From Pseudomonadales bacterium (GTDB lineage: Bacteria > Pseudomonadota > Gammaproteobacteria > Pseudomonadales > UBA7239), in the NCBI GenBank assembly GCA_028280345.1, contig JANQLY010000005.1:252179-316178 (forward strand): 64,000 nucleotides of DNA. Direction: 5' to 3'. The notes below the pieces were generated by a model, which was not told the origin of the DNA, made no database searches, and worked only from the letters and a program-made list of their open reading frames with translations. Below, piece by piece: positions 34,127 to 44,120 of this stretch. Both the position numbers and the translations under genes were made by a program. Within the stretch, counting starts at the first letter, position 1, and each line of letters opens with the position of its first letter.

Positions 34127-35224
34127 CTAATATTCTGAGCGACAACTGGCTGGCCGGAATCGATTTTGCAATGTGCCCTGGGTGCAATCCCAGTCGGGTA
34201 TTGCACCACTTTCGAAGGAGCGCGAGAAAATAACCGTGGCCAGTTCACCATCTTCGCTGGTTCCCGGCAAATCATTGTAAGTGAGCACAACGTGTCCACC
34301 TTCGATAATATAAATTGAGTGAATAACTTCTGTGCCGTAATCCTCCGGGTTGGGTAAACCCGCATCAAGGTTTGAGTTGGGTACAAATCCGACTCGGTCG
34401 TAGAAATCATCTACTTCAGTGAGAAATGAATATTGTGTATACACAAGACCTTCATTAATTTTCGCGCGCACAGTGTAATCCTGATAAGCGGGCAGGGCGA
34501 TCGCAGCGAGAATGCCGATCACAAAGATAGACATAAAGATGGGCACGATAATCAATACAGCAATCAATCCGCCACTGGCTGGAGGAAGATGGCCATACTT
34601 TTCGTTCCAGCGTTCCTTGGAAGTGCACCAGAAGACAATCGCTTCAAAGAAAGAAATAATGTTGGAAATATAAAGCAGTGATAACGGGATATAAAAAATT
34701 CCCCACCACTGGCCGAGATAGAAACGATGAATGCCGAGTGAGCCGAGGAAAAATGCAAAAAAGCCTGCGGCAATTTTGCTGCGCCCAGCTTCCGGTATCT
34801 GGGTGGCGCCACAAGCTGGACATTTTGTCGCGTCCGCAGGGATGCTCGCTCCGCAACTACGGCAGAAAACGGTATCGTCCTGTAAGGGCGACTCTGGCGC
34901 AGCATAGGGAGACTTATCAGGTTCTTCTTCAGTGGCGGGGGCGGCAGGTGCAGACTCCAGCACGGACTCGAGGCTCAGATCCAGTTCTTGCTCCAGCGGT
35001 TTTAATTCACAGAGCAGGCCACATTTTTCTACCGCAGTGCGAAACTTCTCGGCTACAGCTTCATCAGCGCCTTTCTTGATGGTGGTACGATCTTTGGCGA
35101 GAATTTTTTGCGCCTTGTCTTCACTGAGTTTAAGCGTTGTGCCAAGATTTTTGATAACTTCTTGCGGAGATTTGCCGTCGAGGATCTGGTTGGTAACGAC
35201 AACATCGTAAGTCTTTCCAGTCAT
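34127..35224 (-). CDS. Multi-domain membrane protein: L7/L12-like, zinc ribbon, TM2, pilin-like (paralogue 1)
   Basis: A 365-residue protein of unusual build. Residues 1-80 resemble an L7/L12 C-terminal or ClpS-like fold (DVVVTNQILDGKSPQEVIKNL...). A zinc ribbon follows (Cys121, 124, 135, 138). Residues 148-212 are a TM2 domain with LGSLGIHRFYLGQWWG. Residues 218-365 look like a type IV pilin: a hydrophobic helix ending GILAAIALPAYQDYTVRAK and a globular part with Cys residues. The prepilin peptidase site (G-FTxxE) is absent, so it is not processed as a pilin. GGAAGG precedes the ATG. Function unknown; a close paralogue lies immediately upstream. Confidence 0.75.
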   Translation of the reverse strand: MTGKTYDVVVTNQILDGKSPQEVIKNLGTTLKLSEDKAQKILAKDRTTIKKGADEAVAEKFRTAVEKCGLLCELKPLEQELDLSLESVLESAPAAPATEEEPDKSPYAAPESPLQDDTVFCRSCGASIPADATKCPACGATQIPEAGRSKIAAGFFAFFLGSLGIHRFYLGQWWGIFYIPLSLLYISNIISFFEAIVFWCTSKERWNEKYGHLPPASGGLIAVLIIVPIFMSIFVIGILAAIALPAYQDYTVRAKINEGLVYTQYSFLTEVDDFYDRVGFVPNSNLDAGLPNPEDYGTEVIHSIYIIEGGHVVLTYNDLPGTSEDGELATVIFSRSFESGAIPDWDCTQGTLQNRFRPASCRSEY

Positions 35225-35334
35225 TGCATGCCTTCCTGTACGAGTTTTTATTTAATAAGCCGAACTATACTACTACCCCGAATATTGCACCAGTATAAGT
35301 AAGGGTATCTATGTGAAACCTGTATAGAGGCCAG

Positions 35335-36447
35335 CTATTGTTGGTATTCCGCTGTAGGCTGGTAACCGGGCCGACATTTGGCACTGCGGAATTTGTTCGG
35401 GATGCTGCCTAGCGTGCAATCCCACTCCGCCGATACGTTTGGCTCATAGCTGCGGCTAAAGATAATAGTCGGTGGTTCACTTTCATCGAAGACGCCATCC
35501 GGGTTGTTATAGGTGATAACAACCTGACCCCCTTCGATAATATTGATGGACTCGACAATCGCGCTGCTATAGTCGCCATTGAGGCCTGCATCAATGTTGG
35601 AGTTGGGAATAAAACCGACGCGATCATAAAAGGCATCCACTTCGTTGAGCACCGGCTGTGCTGAAACAATGCCCTCGTTCACCTGGGCGCGAATCGTGTA
35701 ATCCTGATAGGCCGGTATGGCAACGGCGGCGAGGATGCCGAAAAAGACAAGGAAAAAAGGTGCAATGATCAAAACAATAAGCCAGCCGCTGGCGGGAGGA
35801 AGATGTCCGTATTTCTCATTCCAGCGTTCTTTCGAAGTGCACCAGAAAACTATGGCTTCAACGAGGGAAACAATTCTTGAAATACCAAAAAAGATCAACG
35901 GTATATAGAAAATGCCCCACCACTGACCGAGATAAAAACGGTGTACGCCAAACGGGCCGAGAAAAAAGGCGAGAAAACCGGCAACGACCTTACTGCGGCC
36001 AGCTTCCTGTTGCAGTTGCGCTGCTCCACAGGCGGGGCAGTGTCGGTCTGATACATGGATTGCGGCGCCACACTGACGGCAAAAAACCGTATTGTTGTTT
36101 TGCAGGGTAGATGGGGGCGCTGTGTAGGGAGAATTGTTGTTTGCCTGACTGGTGTCTTTTTTTGTCTCGGTGTCTATTACTTCGTCCAGGGATAAACCAA
36201 AATCCTGCTTTTTTTCCTGGGGCACAAGTTCGCAAAGCAGGCTACATTTTTCTATCGCTGCACGAAGTTTCCCGGCGGTGGCTTCATTGACACCTTTTTT
36301 AATCACAGTGCGCGGTTGCTCGAGAATAACTTTGGCGTTGTCTTCGCTGAGCTTGAGTATGTTACCAAGATTTCGGATCACTTCTTCCGAGGATTTGCCG
36401 TCAAGGATTTGATTGGTAACGACGACATCATAGATTGTTCCAGTCAC
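35335..36447 (-). CDS. Multi-domain membrane protein: L7/L12-like, zinc ribbon, TM2, pilin-like (paralogue 2)
   Basis: A 370-residue paralogue with the same four parts in the same order: N-terminal domain (1-78), zinc ribbon CRQCGAAI...CPACG, TM2 domain with LGPFGVHRFYLGQWWG, and a pilin-like end beginning at GILAAVAIPAYQDYTIRAQ. The start is a GTG at 36447 with AGGA upstream. The linker between the first two parts is the most diverged region. The pair probably arose by tandem duplication; separate promoters or one operon cannot be decided from the 110-base gap. Confidence 0.75.
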   Translation of the reverse strand: MTGTIYDVVVTNQILDGKSSEEVIRNLGNILKLSEDNAKVILEQPRTVIKKGVNEATAGKLRAAIEKCSLLCELVPQEKKQDFGLSLDEVIDTETKKDTSQANNNSPYTAPPSTLQNNNTVFCRQCGAAIHVSDRHCPACGAAQLQQEAGRSKVVAGFLAFFLGPFGVHRFYLGQWWGIFYIPLIFFGISRIVSLVEAIVFWCTSKERWNEKYGHLPPASGWLIVLIIAPFFLVFFGILAAVAIPAYQDYTIRAQVNEGIVSAQPVLNEVDAFYDRVGFIPNSNIDAGLNGDYSSAIVESINIIEGGQVVITYNNPDGVFDESEPPTIIFSRSYEPNVSAEWDCTLGSIPNKFRSAKCRPGYQPTAEYQQ

Positions 36448-36531
36448 TATCTGTTTTCCTGCCCCAAATTTTTATCTTATTAAGGCGAAACTATACTGGA
36501 ATCTGTCTCAAGACAGCTAGTGGATTTGCAG

Positions 36532-38115
36532 TTATGAGGTTGGATTATCTGTGGCACTGACAATTTTATGCACGTGTTCGGCAAAACCGGCACCAGCCTC
36601 GGCATAAAGGTTAAAGGCAGTAAGCCCCTGTTCCTGCAGTTGAGCTACTTCGTCCGGGTATTTTGCTGTAGCGCCAATACAACCGGTGTAACCGTATTCT
36701 CTGAGTAGCCCTGCTGTGTCAAGGTTTTCACGGGTATTGGTGAGGCTTAGCAATACCAGCTTGATGGAAGAAAGATCAACCCGCTCCCAGAAATCTACAC
36801 TTGTGGCATCACCGCGAATCACATTGCGGTTTTCTTCACGATGCCGTTGTAACTGATCTTCTGTTTGTTCGAGGCCGATGATGGTATCGCCATAAACATT
36901 TTGCAAATAGGTGTAGGCTCCGGTACCTACACGCCCCATGCCGAGTATCATAATCTCGGCACCATTGAGATGAACTGGCTGTTGCTCGGGAATATTTTTC
37001 TGGGTCTCGAGTTTTTTCAGGCGGTTTTTCCAGCCTCGGTAGAGCGGGCGCTTGTTCTGGTTAAGCAGTGCTGCGCCGACAAAGGTGATGGATAGTGACA
37101 AGGCGATAGTGACTGTCCACTGTGTATCAAGTAATCCGAGCCGGTTGGCAATTGCAGCAACGATCAAACCGAATTCACTAAAGTTGGAAAGGGCGAGAGC
37201 GCTAAAAAACGAAGTGCGTAATTGTAAATGGAAGCGGCTGAACAGAACCAGATACAACAAAGGTTTAATCAGGAAGGCGATCGCTGCGAAAATCAGGGCA
37301 AGCACCCATTGCTCTGCACCAGGTAGCCCCATCAAACCGATGGAGAGAAAAAAACCGATAAGAAAGAAATCCTTGAACGCAAGCAGACCCTTTGCGAGCT
37401 CATTGCTTTTAAAATGACCGGCAATGACGGCACCAATAAACAGGGCACCGAGGTCACCTTTTAATCCTACCAGTTGGAATAGACTGTAACCGCCAAGGGC
37501 CATTGCAAAACCCAGTAATATCAACAGTTCGCCGTGTCCGGCCAGTTGCATCAGCTTAATAAGCAGTGGGCGCGCAAAAATCAGTACCAGTACAGCGGGG
37601 GCGTACCACGCGGGCCAGTTACCCTCGGCCATAACAAGAAACAGTACAGCGATAATATCCTGCATGACGAGGACGCCAATCGCAGCGACACCGTGTAGGC
37701 TATTCATCTCGCCGTATTCTTCAAGCACCTTGACGGCAAAGACGGTAGAAGAAAAACTCAGGGCAAATGCGATGAGTAAACGGGATGACAGGGTCAGTTC
37801 TTCAAGTGAGCCGAGGCCGAGCAAGCCGAGCCCCATCAGGACGCTGCTGAAAATTCCTACGGTAATCAGCATATGCAGCGAAGTCACAGCCCAGATATAG
37901 GGTTTCAATAACTTTTTGATATCGAGCTTAAGGCCAATCGTAAATAGCAGCAGTGTGATGCCGAGATCGGCTGCAATGTCCAGAATTTCCCCACTGCCAT
38001 CGTAAAAGGCGCTGAGCAAGAATCCTGCAGCCAAATAGCCGAGCAGAGGAGGCAGGCCTATCTGACGGATGCCAAGGCCACAGAAAAATGCTGTGAGGAT
38101 GAAAATGGTTTCCAT
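36532..38115 (-). CDS. CPA2 cation:proton antiporter with TrkA-N domain (KefB/YbaL type)
   Basis: A 527-residue monovalent cation:proton antiporter of the CPA2 family: about 12 membrane helices (1-375), then a cytosolic Rossmann TrkA-N (RCK) domain starting at AEIMILGMGRVGTGAY, which binds nucleotide. A charged linker (about 340-375) joins them. Proteins of this kind export K+ or Na+ in exchange for protons under stress. No glutathione-binding partner gene (KefF/KefG) is adjacent. It is 32 bases upstream of a phosphoesterase gene read the same way order-wise, after it. Confidence 0.87.
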   Translation of the reverse strand: METIFILTAFFCGLGIRQIGLPPLLGYLAAGFLLSAFYDGSGEILDIAADLGITLLLFTIGLKLDIKKLLKPYIWAVTSLHMLITVGIFSSVLMGLGLLGLGSLEELTLSSRLLIAFALSFSSTVFAVKVLEEYGEMNSLHGVAAIGVLVMQDIIAVLFLVMAEGNWPAWYAPAVLVLIFARPLLIKLMQLAGHGELLILLGFAMALGGYSLFQLVGLKGDLGALFIGAVIAGHFKSNELAKGLLAFKDFFLIGFFLSIGLMGLPGAEQWVLALIFAAIAFLIKPLLYLVLFSRFHLQLRTSFFSALALSNFSEFGLIVAAIANRLGLLDTQWTVTIALSLSITFVGAALLNQNKRPLYRGWKNRLKKLETQKNIPEQQPVHLNGAEIMILGMGRVGTGAYTYLQNVYGDTIIGLEQTEDQLQRHREENRNVIRGDATSVDFWERVDLSSIKLVLLSLTNTRENLDTAGLLREYGYTGCIGATAKYPDEVAQLQEQGLTAFNLYAEAGAGFAEHVHKIVSATDNPTS

Positions 38116-38147
38116 AGGTGTTCGGTTAAATCGATATACCGATTAAA

Positions 38148-38756
38148 TCAGGGCGCTATTAAATCATATTCGAGCCCGGTAGGCCCTGCATTGATTACCG
38201 GTGTACTGTTGATCCAGCTCAGTTGTCCGGAGCTTTCGTGGATATGGCCGCAGACTTCAAGCTGCGGCTGCTTTGCGCAGATCACCTCGCGAATTACTTC
38301 GCTGCCGACAGACAGGCCGCGCGAGGTGATATCAAGACAGCCTTTTGGGGGTGAGTGGGTAACGAGAACCGCATGTGGCGGACAATTTTCCAGTAATGCT
38401 CTTGCTTGCTGCTCCGTAAAATCCCAGCTCCAGCTACCAAACGGTGTGACTGGTATGCCTCCGCCGACACCGTAAAAAGTGACTCCGTCAATTGTTGTAG
38501 CGTTGCCGTGCAGTACGTGGAAATGGGGCCAGGGTTGGCACGCAGCGGCCAGCTCCTCACCAGTTTCGCTATTGCCTGCTACAAACACAGCGGGTTTGTT
38601 AATGGCACTGAGCTGTGCGATGGTGTTTTCGAGGCCTTCGTGGGTCAGGCAGAAATCTCCTGCACCGATCACGATGTCGACATGGGCGGAGCGCTCCACG
38701 AGCGAGTCAATAGCCCGTGCATTATTGTGTATATCGCTAAAACAAAGCAGCTTCAT
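38148..38756 (-). CDS. Calcineurin-like metallophosphoesterase
   Basis: A 202-residue protein with all the metallophosphoesterase motifs: DIH (near residue 8), GAGD, AGNSE, THSPP and GHIHE. It is a small cytosolic class; the natural substrate is not predictable. It starts before the antiporter gene on the same strand with a 32-base gap to the antiporter's start, so both may be one operon. Confidence 0.88.
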   Translation of the reverse strand: MKLLCFSDIHNNARAIDSLVERSAHVDIVIGAGDFCLTHEGLENTIAQLSAINKPAVFVAGNSETGEELAAACQPWPHFHVLHGNATTIDGVTFYGVGGGIPVTPFGSWSWDFTEQQARALLENCPPHAVLVTHSPPKGCLDITSRGLSVGSEVIREVICAKQPQLEVCGHIHESSGQLSWINSTPVINAGPTGLEYDLIAP

Positions 38757-38873
38757 GGTTTTATCATCGGCGATTAAAACCGGGTATTCAAGCCTGGCCG
38801 AGGCTTCAATTTGCTATAACTGACTGGCTCGCGGCGCATAGCTCCATTACAATAGCAGGTCGTTTTAAACAGC

Positions 38874-38927
38874 CCTGAGCGCTGTAGCAGGCTTGAGCGT
38901 TATAACAACCTTGAGCACTATAGGCCA
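38874..38927. repeat. 18-nt degenerate tandem repeat upstream of argA, three copies
   Basis: Units CCTGAGCGCTGTAGCAGG, CTTGAGCGTTATAACAAC and CTTGAGCACTATAGGCCA begin at 38874, 38892 and 38910, exactly 18 bases apart. The leading AACAGCCCTGAGCG (38868-38881) is identical to the core of the array at 8470-8586. It lies in the 195-base gap between the phosphoesterase and argA and ends about 25 bases before the argA start. Confidence 0.8.
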
Positions 38928-38951
38928 GGTACGACCGCAATAGAGCTAGTC

Positions 38952-40295
38952 ATGACAGATTCAGAACCGAATCCAGCATTAAATGGGCCAATTAACCAGC
39001 AGATGATTCGCTGGTTTCGCCACTCTGCGCCCTATATTAATGCTCACCGCAATAAAACCATGGTGCTGTTACTGAGTGGAGAAGCGATTGCGGATGACAA
39101 CTTTATTAACACGGTACACGACATTGCCTTGCTGAACAGTCTCGGTGTGCGTCTGATACTCGCCTGCGGTGCACGCTTGCAAATAGAAACCTTGCTGGCC
39201 GACCTTGGCGTCAACAGTGAGTTTCACCAGGGGTTAAGGGTCACTGATGCCCGCATGCTGGAAGTGGTCAAGCAGGCAAGTGGCGCGGTGCGCGCCAATG
39301 TAGAGGCACTGCTATCGACCGGTGTGATTAACTCGCCGATGCACGGTGCGGGTATCCGGGCGGTGAGTGGCAATTACGTGACAGCGCGACCGATTGGAGT
39401 GCGCGACGGCAAGGATTTTGGTTTTACCGGTGAAGTGCGCAAGGTTGACAGTCATGGTATTTCCCGGGCACTGGATCAGGGCAATATTGTGTTATTACCG
39501 TCTCTGGGTTATTCCCCGACCGGCGAGATATTTAATCTGTCGGTAGAAGAAGTAGCGACCCAGGTGGCGATTGACCTCAAGGTGGATAAATTGATTGCCT
39601 TTGTTCATGCAAAAGGTGCGCTTGATGATCAAGGTAACCTGCTGCGTGAGTTACGCCCCGGCGATTGCGCGGGCTTATTAAACAGCACGGAGTTGCCGGT
39701 GCCGTTTCGCCAGTCCCTGCGTGCTTGTTACAACGCGATGGATCAGGGAGTGCCACGTGCGCATCTGATCAGCTATCGCGATGACGGGGCGTTGCTCGGT
39801 GAACTGTTTACCCGTGATGGCAGTGGCACCCTGATTACCCAGGGTAGTTACGAACAAATCCGTCAGGCCACTATTGAAGATGTTGGCGGTATTGTAGAAC
39901 TGATTCAACCGCTCGAAGCAGATGGCTTGCTCGTGCGCCGTTCACGGGATTTGCTTGAAAATGAAATTGAGCAATTTACTATCATAGAGCGGGACGGCAT
40001 GATCGTCGCTTGTATTGCACTGTATCCCTATGGTGATGAAAACATGGCTGAAGTGGCTTGTGTGGCAACCCATGAAGATTATCGCAGTGCCAATCGTGCG
40101 AGTGTGCTGTTGCAAGCAGCGGAACAGCGTGCGCAACAAACGGGTATGCACAGTCTGTTTGTCTTGACAACACAGACAGCACACTGGTTTATTGAAAAAG
40201 GTTTTAGTGAAGCCGATATCAGTGATTTACCCGTTGCCAAACAGGCGCTGTATAACTACCAGCGCAACTCCAAGGTGTTTATCAAAACACTGTGA
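38952..40295 (+). CDS. argA: Amino-acid N-acetyltransferase
   Basis: First enzyme of arginine synthesis, acetylating glutamate. A 447-residue classical bifunctional-looking ArgA: amino-acid-kinase-like domain (1-295) that binds the feedback inhibitor arginine, then a GNAT acetyltransferase domain (about 300-447; VACVATHEDYRSANRASVLLQAAEQ). It is separated from ilvD by 72 bases. The start ATG is 25 bases downstream of the 18-nt repeat array, so the array likely occupies the promoter or leader. Confidence 0.96.
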   Translation: MTDSEPNPALNGPINQQMIRWFRHSAPYINAHRNKTMVLLLSGEAIADDNFINTVHDIALLNSLGVRLILACGARLQIETLLADLGVNSEFHQGLRVTDARMLEVVKQASGAVRANVEALLSTGVINSPMHGAGIRAVSGNYVTARPIGVRDGKDFGFTGEVRKVDSHGISRALDQGNIVLLPSLGYSPTGEIFNLSVEEVATQVAIDLKVDKLIAFVHAKGALDDQGNLLRELRPGDCAGLLNSTELPVPFRQSLRACYNAMDQGVPRAHLISYRDDGALLGELFTRDGSGTLITQGSYEQIRQATIEDVGGIVELIQPLEADGLLVRRSRDLLENEIEQFTIIERDGMIVACIALYPYGDENMAEVACVATHEDYRSANRASVLLQAAEQRAQQTGMHSLFVLTTQTAHWFIEKGFSEADISDLPVAKQALYNYQRNSKVFIKTL

Positions 40296-40367
40296 TTGTG
40301 CGATAAATCCCATCGTCGTTATTCCGATTAACGTTTATTGATTGTTAGCAAAGAATAGAGAAGAGTC

Positions 40368-42203
40368 ATGCCTGAATACAGAAGTAAAACCTCTACCGCT
40401 GGACGTAATATGGCCGGTGCCCGCGCATTGTGGCGCGCTACCGGAATGCAGGATGAGGATTTTCAAAAACCGATTATTGCCGTGGTGAACTCCTTTACCC
40501 AGTTTGTGCCGGGCCATGTTCACCTCAAAGATCTCGGTCAGATGGTAGCGCGTGAAATTGAAGCGGCGGGTGGTGTTGCCAAGGAGTTCAACACCATTGC
40601 GGTAGATGACGGCATTGCAATGGGGCACGACGGCATGCTTTACAGTTTGCCAAGCCGTGACATCATTGCTGATTCCGTTGAATACATGGTGAATGCCCAC
40701 TGTGCGGATGCGATGATCTGTATTTCCAACTGCGACAAAATTACCCCGGGTATGTTGATGGCGGCGATGCGCTTGAATATTCCCGCGGTGTTTGTCTCCG
40801 GTGGGCCGATGGAAGCCGGTAAAACCAAATTATCCGAGCACAAGCTTGATCTTGTCGATGCGATGGTAATCGCGGCAGATGATAGTGTCGATGATGAAAC
40901 TGTGGCGGAATACGAGCGCAGTGCGTGCCCGACCTGTGGTTCCTGCTCCGGGATGTTTACAGCGAACTCCATGAACTGTCTGACAGAAGCACTCGGTTTG
41001 TCTTTGCCTGGCAACGGTTCGATGTTGGCAACCCACGCAGATCGCGAGCAATTATTTTTACGTGCAGCGAGAACCGTGATGGAGGTGACGCGCCGTTATT
41101 ACGATCAGGATGATGACAGTGTACTGCCGCGCAATATCGGCAGCATGCAGGCGTTTGAAAATGCCATGACACTGGATATTGCCATGGGTGGCTCAACCAA
41201 TACGATTTTGCATTTGCTTGCGGCTGCCCAGGAAGCAGAGCTGGATTTCACCATGAAAGATATTGATCGCCTGTCGCGTGAGGTGCCACAGCTATGCAAG
41301 GTGGCGCCGAATACACCGCTGTACCATATGGAAGATGTACACCGCGCCGGTGGCATTATGGGCATTCTCGCGGAGCTGTCGCGCGGTGGTTTGTTGCATA
41401 AGGACGTGCCGACAGTTCACAGCGCTACGATACAGGACGCACTGGATCAGTGGGATATTATGACCACTCAGGATGAAGCGGTGAAAACCTGGTACAAGGC
41501 GGGCCCGGCAGGCATTCCGACGCAGGTGGCATTTAGCCAGGATACACGCTGGCCGTCTCTCGATGCCGATCGCGAAAATGGCTGTATCCGTTCCCGTGAG
41601 AATGCTTATAGTGAAGAGGGTGGTCTTGCCGTGTTGTCCGGCAATATCGCCGAAGATGGCTGTGTGGTGAAAACCTCCGGTGTGGACGAAAGTATTCTAA
41701 CGTTCACCGGTCCGGCGGTGGTGTTTGAAAGCCAGGACGATGCGGTTGAGGGAATTCTCGGTGGCAAGGTTAATAGTGGTGATGTGGTGGTAATTCGCTA
41801 TGAAGGGCCGCGTGGTGGTCCGGGTATGCAGGAAATGTTGTATCCGACTTCCTATCTCAAGTCCAAAGGCCTTGGCAAGGAATGTGCACTACTAACCGAT
41901 GGTCGTTTTTCCGGTGGCACCTCGGGGCTGTCGATCGGTCATGCGTCACCAGAAGCTGCTGCTGGCGGTGCGATTGGTCTGGTGCGTAATGGCGACATGA
42001 TCACGATTGATATACCCAATCGCACCATCAATGTGGATCTGCCCGCTGAGGAATTGCAACAGCGTCGCAGTGAGCAGGATAGTAAAGGCTGGAAACCGAT
42101 CGAGGAGCGTCCGCGCAAGGTGTCGGCGGCGCTAAAAGCTTATGCAAAGCTGGCAATGAGTGCAGATCGCGGTGCGGTGAGAGATTTATCGCAACTGGAT
42201 TGA
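40368..42203 (+). CDS. ilvD: Dihydroxyacid dehydratase
   Basis: A 611-residue iron-sulfur dehydratase of branched-chain amino-acid synthesis. The cluster ligands and active site are visible: [42 protein letters not shown], and the catalytic Ser region [15 protein letters not shown]. Length matches the gammaproteobacterial form. An AGAGAAGAG site precedes the ATG. It is not with other ilv genes here. Confidence 0.98.
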   Translation: MPEYRSKTSTAGRNMAGARALWRATGMQDEDFQKPIIAVVNSFTQFVPGHVHLKDLGQMVAREIEAAGGVAKEFNTIAVDDGIAMGHDGMLYSLPSRDIIADSVEYMVNAHCADAMICISNCDKITPGMLMAAMRLNIPAVFVSGGPMEAGKTKLSEHKLDLVDAMVIAADDSVDDETVAEYERSACPTCGSCSGMFTANSMNCLTEALGLSLPGNGSMLATHADREQLFLRAARTVMEVTRRYYDQDDDSVLPRNIGSMQAFENAMTLDIAMGGSTNTILHLLAAAQEAELDFTMKDIDRLSREVPQLCKVAPNTPLYHMEDVHRAGGIMGILAELSRGGLLHKDVPTVHSATIQDALDQWDIMTTQDEAVKTWYKAGPAGIPTQVAFSQDTRWPSLDADRENGCIRSRENAYSEEGGLAVLSGNIAEDGCVVKTSGVDESILTFTGPAVVFESQDDAVEGILGGKVNSGDVVVIRYEGPRGGPGMQEMLYPTSYLKSKGLGKECALLTDGRFSGGTSGLSIGHASPEAAAGGAIGLVRNGDMITIDIPNRTINVDLPAEELQQRRSEQDSKGWKPIEERPRKVSAALKAYAKLAMSADRGAVRDLSQLD

Positions 42204-42240
42204 TTTATCTTTTAATCTTTTTCCAGCGTTCAGTGTGCTA

Positions 42241-42504
42241 TTACTTGAGTAAAGGGTGATCTTCCGGTAACTGCCGCGAAATCCATAAGGCAAGCTTGTG
42301 TTTCATGGCGGGTTGATCGCCACTTTGCTCTTTTGCAAGCGGTTGTATCAGTTTGTCGTGGACTAGCAGCTTATAAATAAACTCAATCTTGTCTTTGGCG
42401 GAATCTGTAGTTTCGATTTCTCCAACACCGCGTTTTTTTGCATAAACTGCGCCGACGCGTAGCGCTTCCTTGACCAGCTCTGCTTCGTTTTTCAGTTTTT
42501 TCAT
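42241..42504 (-). CDS. Small conserved protein, DUF5062-like
   Basis: An 87-residue cytosolic protein beginning MKKLKNEAELVKEAL and ending with LPEDHPLLK. The pattern (NEA.LVKEAL, AKKRG, DKIEFIYKLLVHDKLI, MKHKLALWI) fits the DUF5062 family of gammaproteobacteria. Function unknown. It lies 59 bases downstream of slmA on the same strand, so it may be the last gene of that run. Confidence 0.6.
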   Translation of the reverse strand: MKKLKNEAELVKEALRVGAVYAKKRGVGEIETTDSAKDKIEFIYKLLVHDKLIQPLAKEQSGDQPAMKHKLALWISRQLPEDHPLLK

Positions 42505-42563
42505 AATCCTGCTCCCTATCCTCTGTTATTAAAATAATGATTGAGTGGGTAAAAGCCTGTTTT

Positions 42564-43172
42564 CTAATTAGAGAATGCTGAAGTTTTTTCTGCAAACAAA
42601 CTGGTTGTCAGTGCCTGCCATTGTTCCTGCCAGTTGTCGGTGGGTTTGATACGGTAGTCGCTGCGTACATACTGCACGATACGGCCTTCAAGTACAGCTG
42701 TTAACAAGCTGGTTGAGGCGGGGATGGAAACCGCCGGGCGAAAGTTATCCCTGATTTCCGCTTCGCGTAAGATCTGTTTTAACTGGGTATTGAGGCGATC
42801 AAACAAAGATTCAATACGGCCGCGCAACTTGTTGATATCGCCGGACAATGCTTCACCGGTTAATATACGACATAGCCCCGGATTGCGTTCGGCAAAAATC
42901 AATACAAGGCTGCAAATTTTTTCACACTGTGCACGATAATCCTGTTCTTCGCTGGTGATCTGGGTAACACGGGTAAAGAGGCTGTCTTCAACAAACTCGA
43001 TAAGACCTTCAAACATCTTGGCTTTGCTGGGGAAATGTCGGTATAAAGCTGCTTCCGATACACCAACCTCCTCGGCAAGTTTTGCTGTCGTAATTCGTTC
43101 ACCAGGTTTGTTTTCAAGCATCTGCGCGAGTGCTTCGAGTATTTGTTGTTTGCGGGAGGATTTACGTGACAT
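42564..43172 (-). CDS. slmA: Nucleoid occlusion factor SlmA
   Basis: A 202-residue TetR-family protein. The N-terminal helix-turn-helix (RITTAKLAEEVGVSEAALYRHFPSKAKMFEGLI) is typical of SlmA, which binds DNA sites across the chromosome and blocks FtsZ assembly over the nucleoid. Its place just after argB fits; in enteric bacteria slmA lies near pyrE and dut, which are absent here. Confidence 0.92.
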   Translation of the reverse strand: MSRKSSRKQQILEALAQMLENKPGERITTAKLAEEVGVSEAALYRHFPSKAKMFEGLIEFVEDSLFTRVTQITSEEQDYRAQCEKICSLVLIFAERNPGLCRILTGEALSGDINKLRGRIESLFDRLNTQLKQILREAEIRDNFRPAVSIPASTSLLTAVLEGRIVQYVRSDYRIKPTDNWQEQWQALTTSLFAEKTSAFSN

Positions 43173-43188
43173 GACGTTTGGTCTCGGG

Positions 43189-44112
<924 letters not shown>

Positions 44113-44120
44113 TCAGGCAT

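Noticed and set aside
34127..36447. True type IV pilin genes
   Set aside because: The pilin-like helix is internal, follows a TM2 domain, and lacks the prepilin peptidase site with its Gly and Glu; no pilus assembly genes are near.
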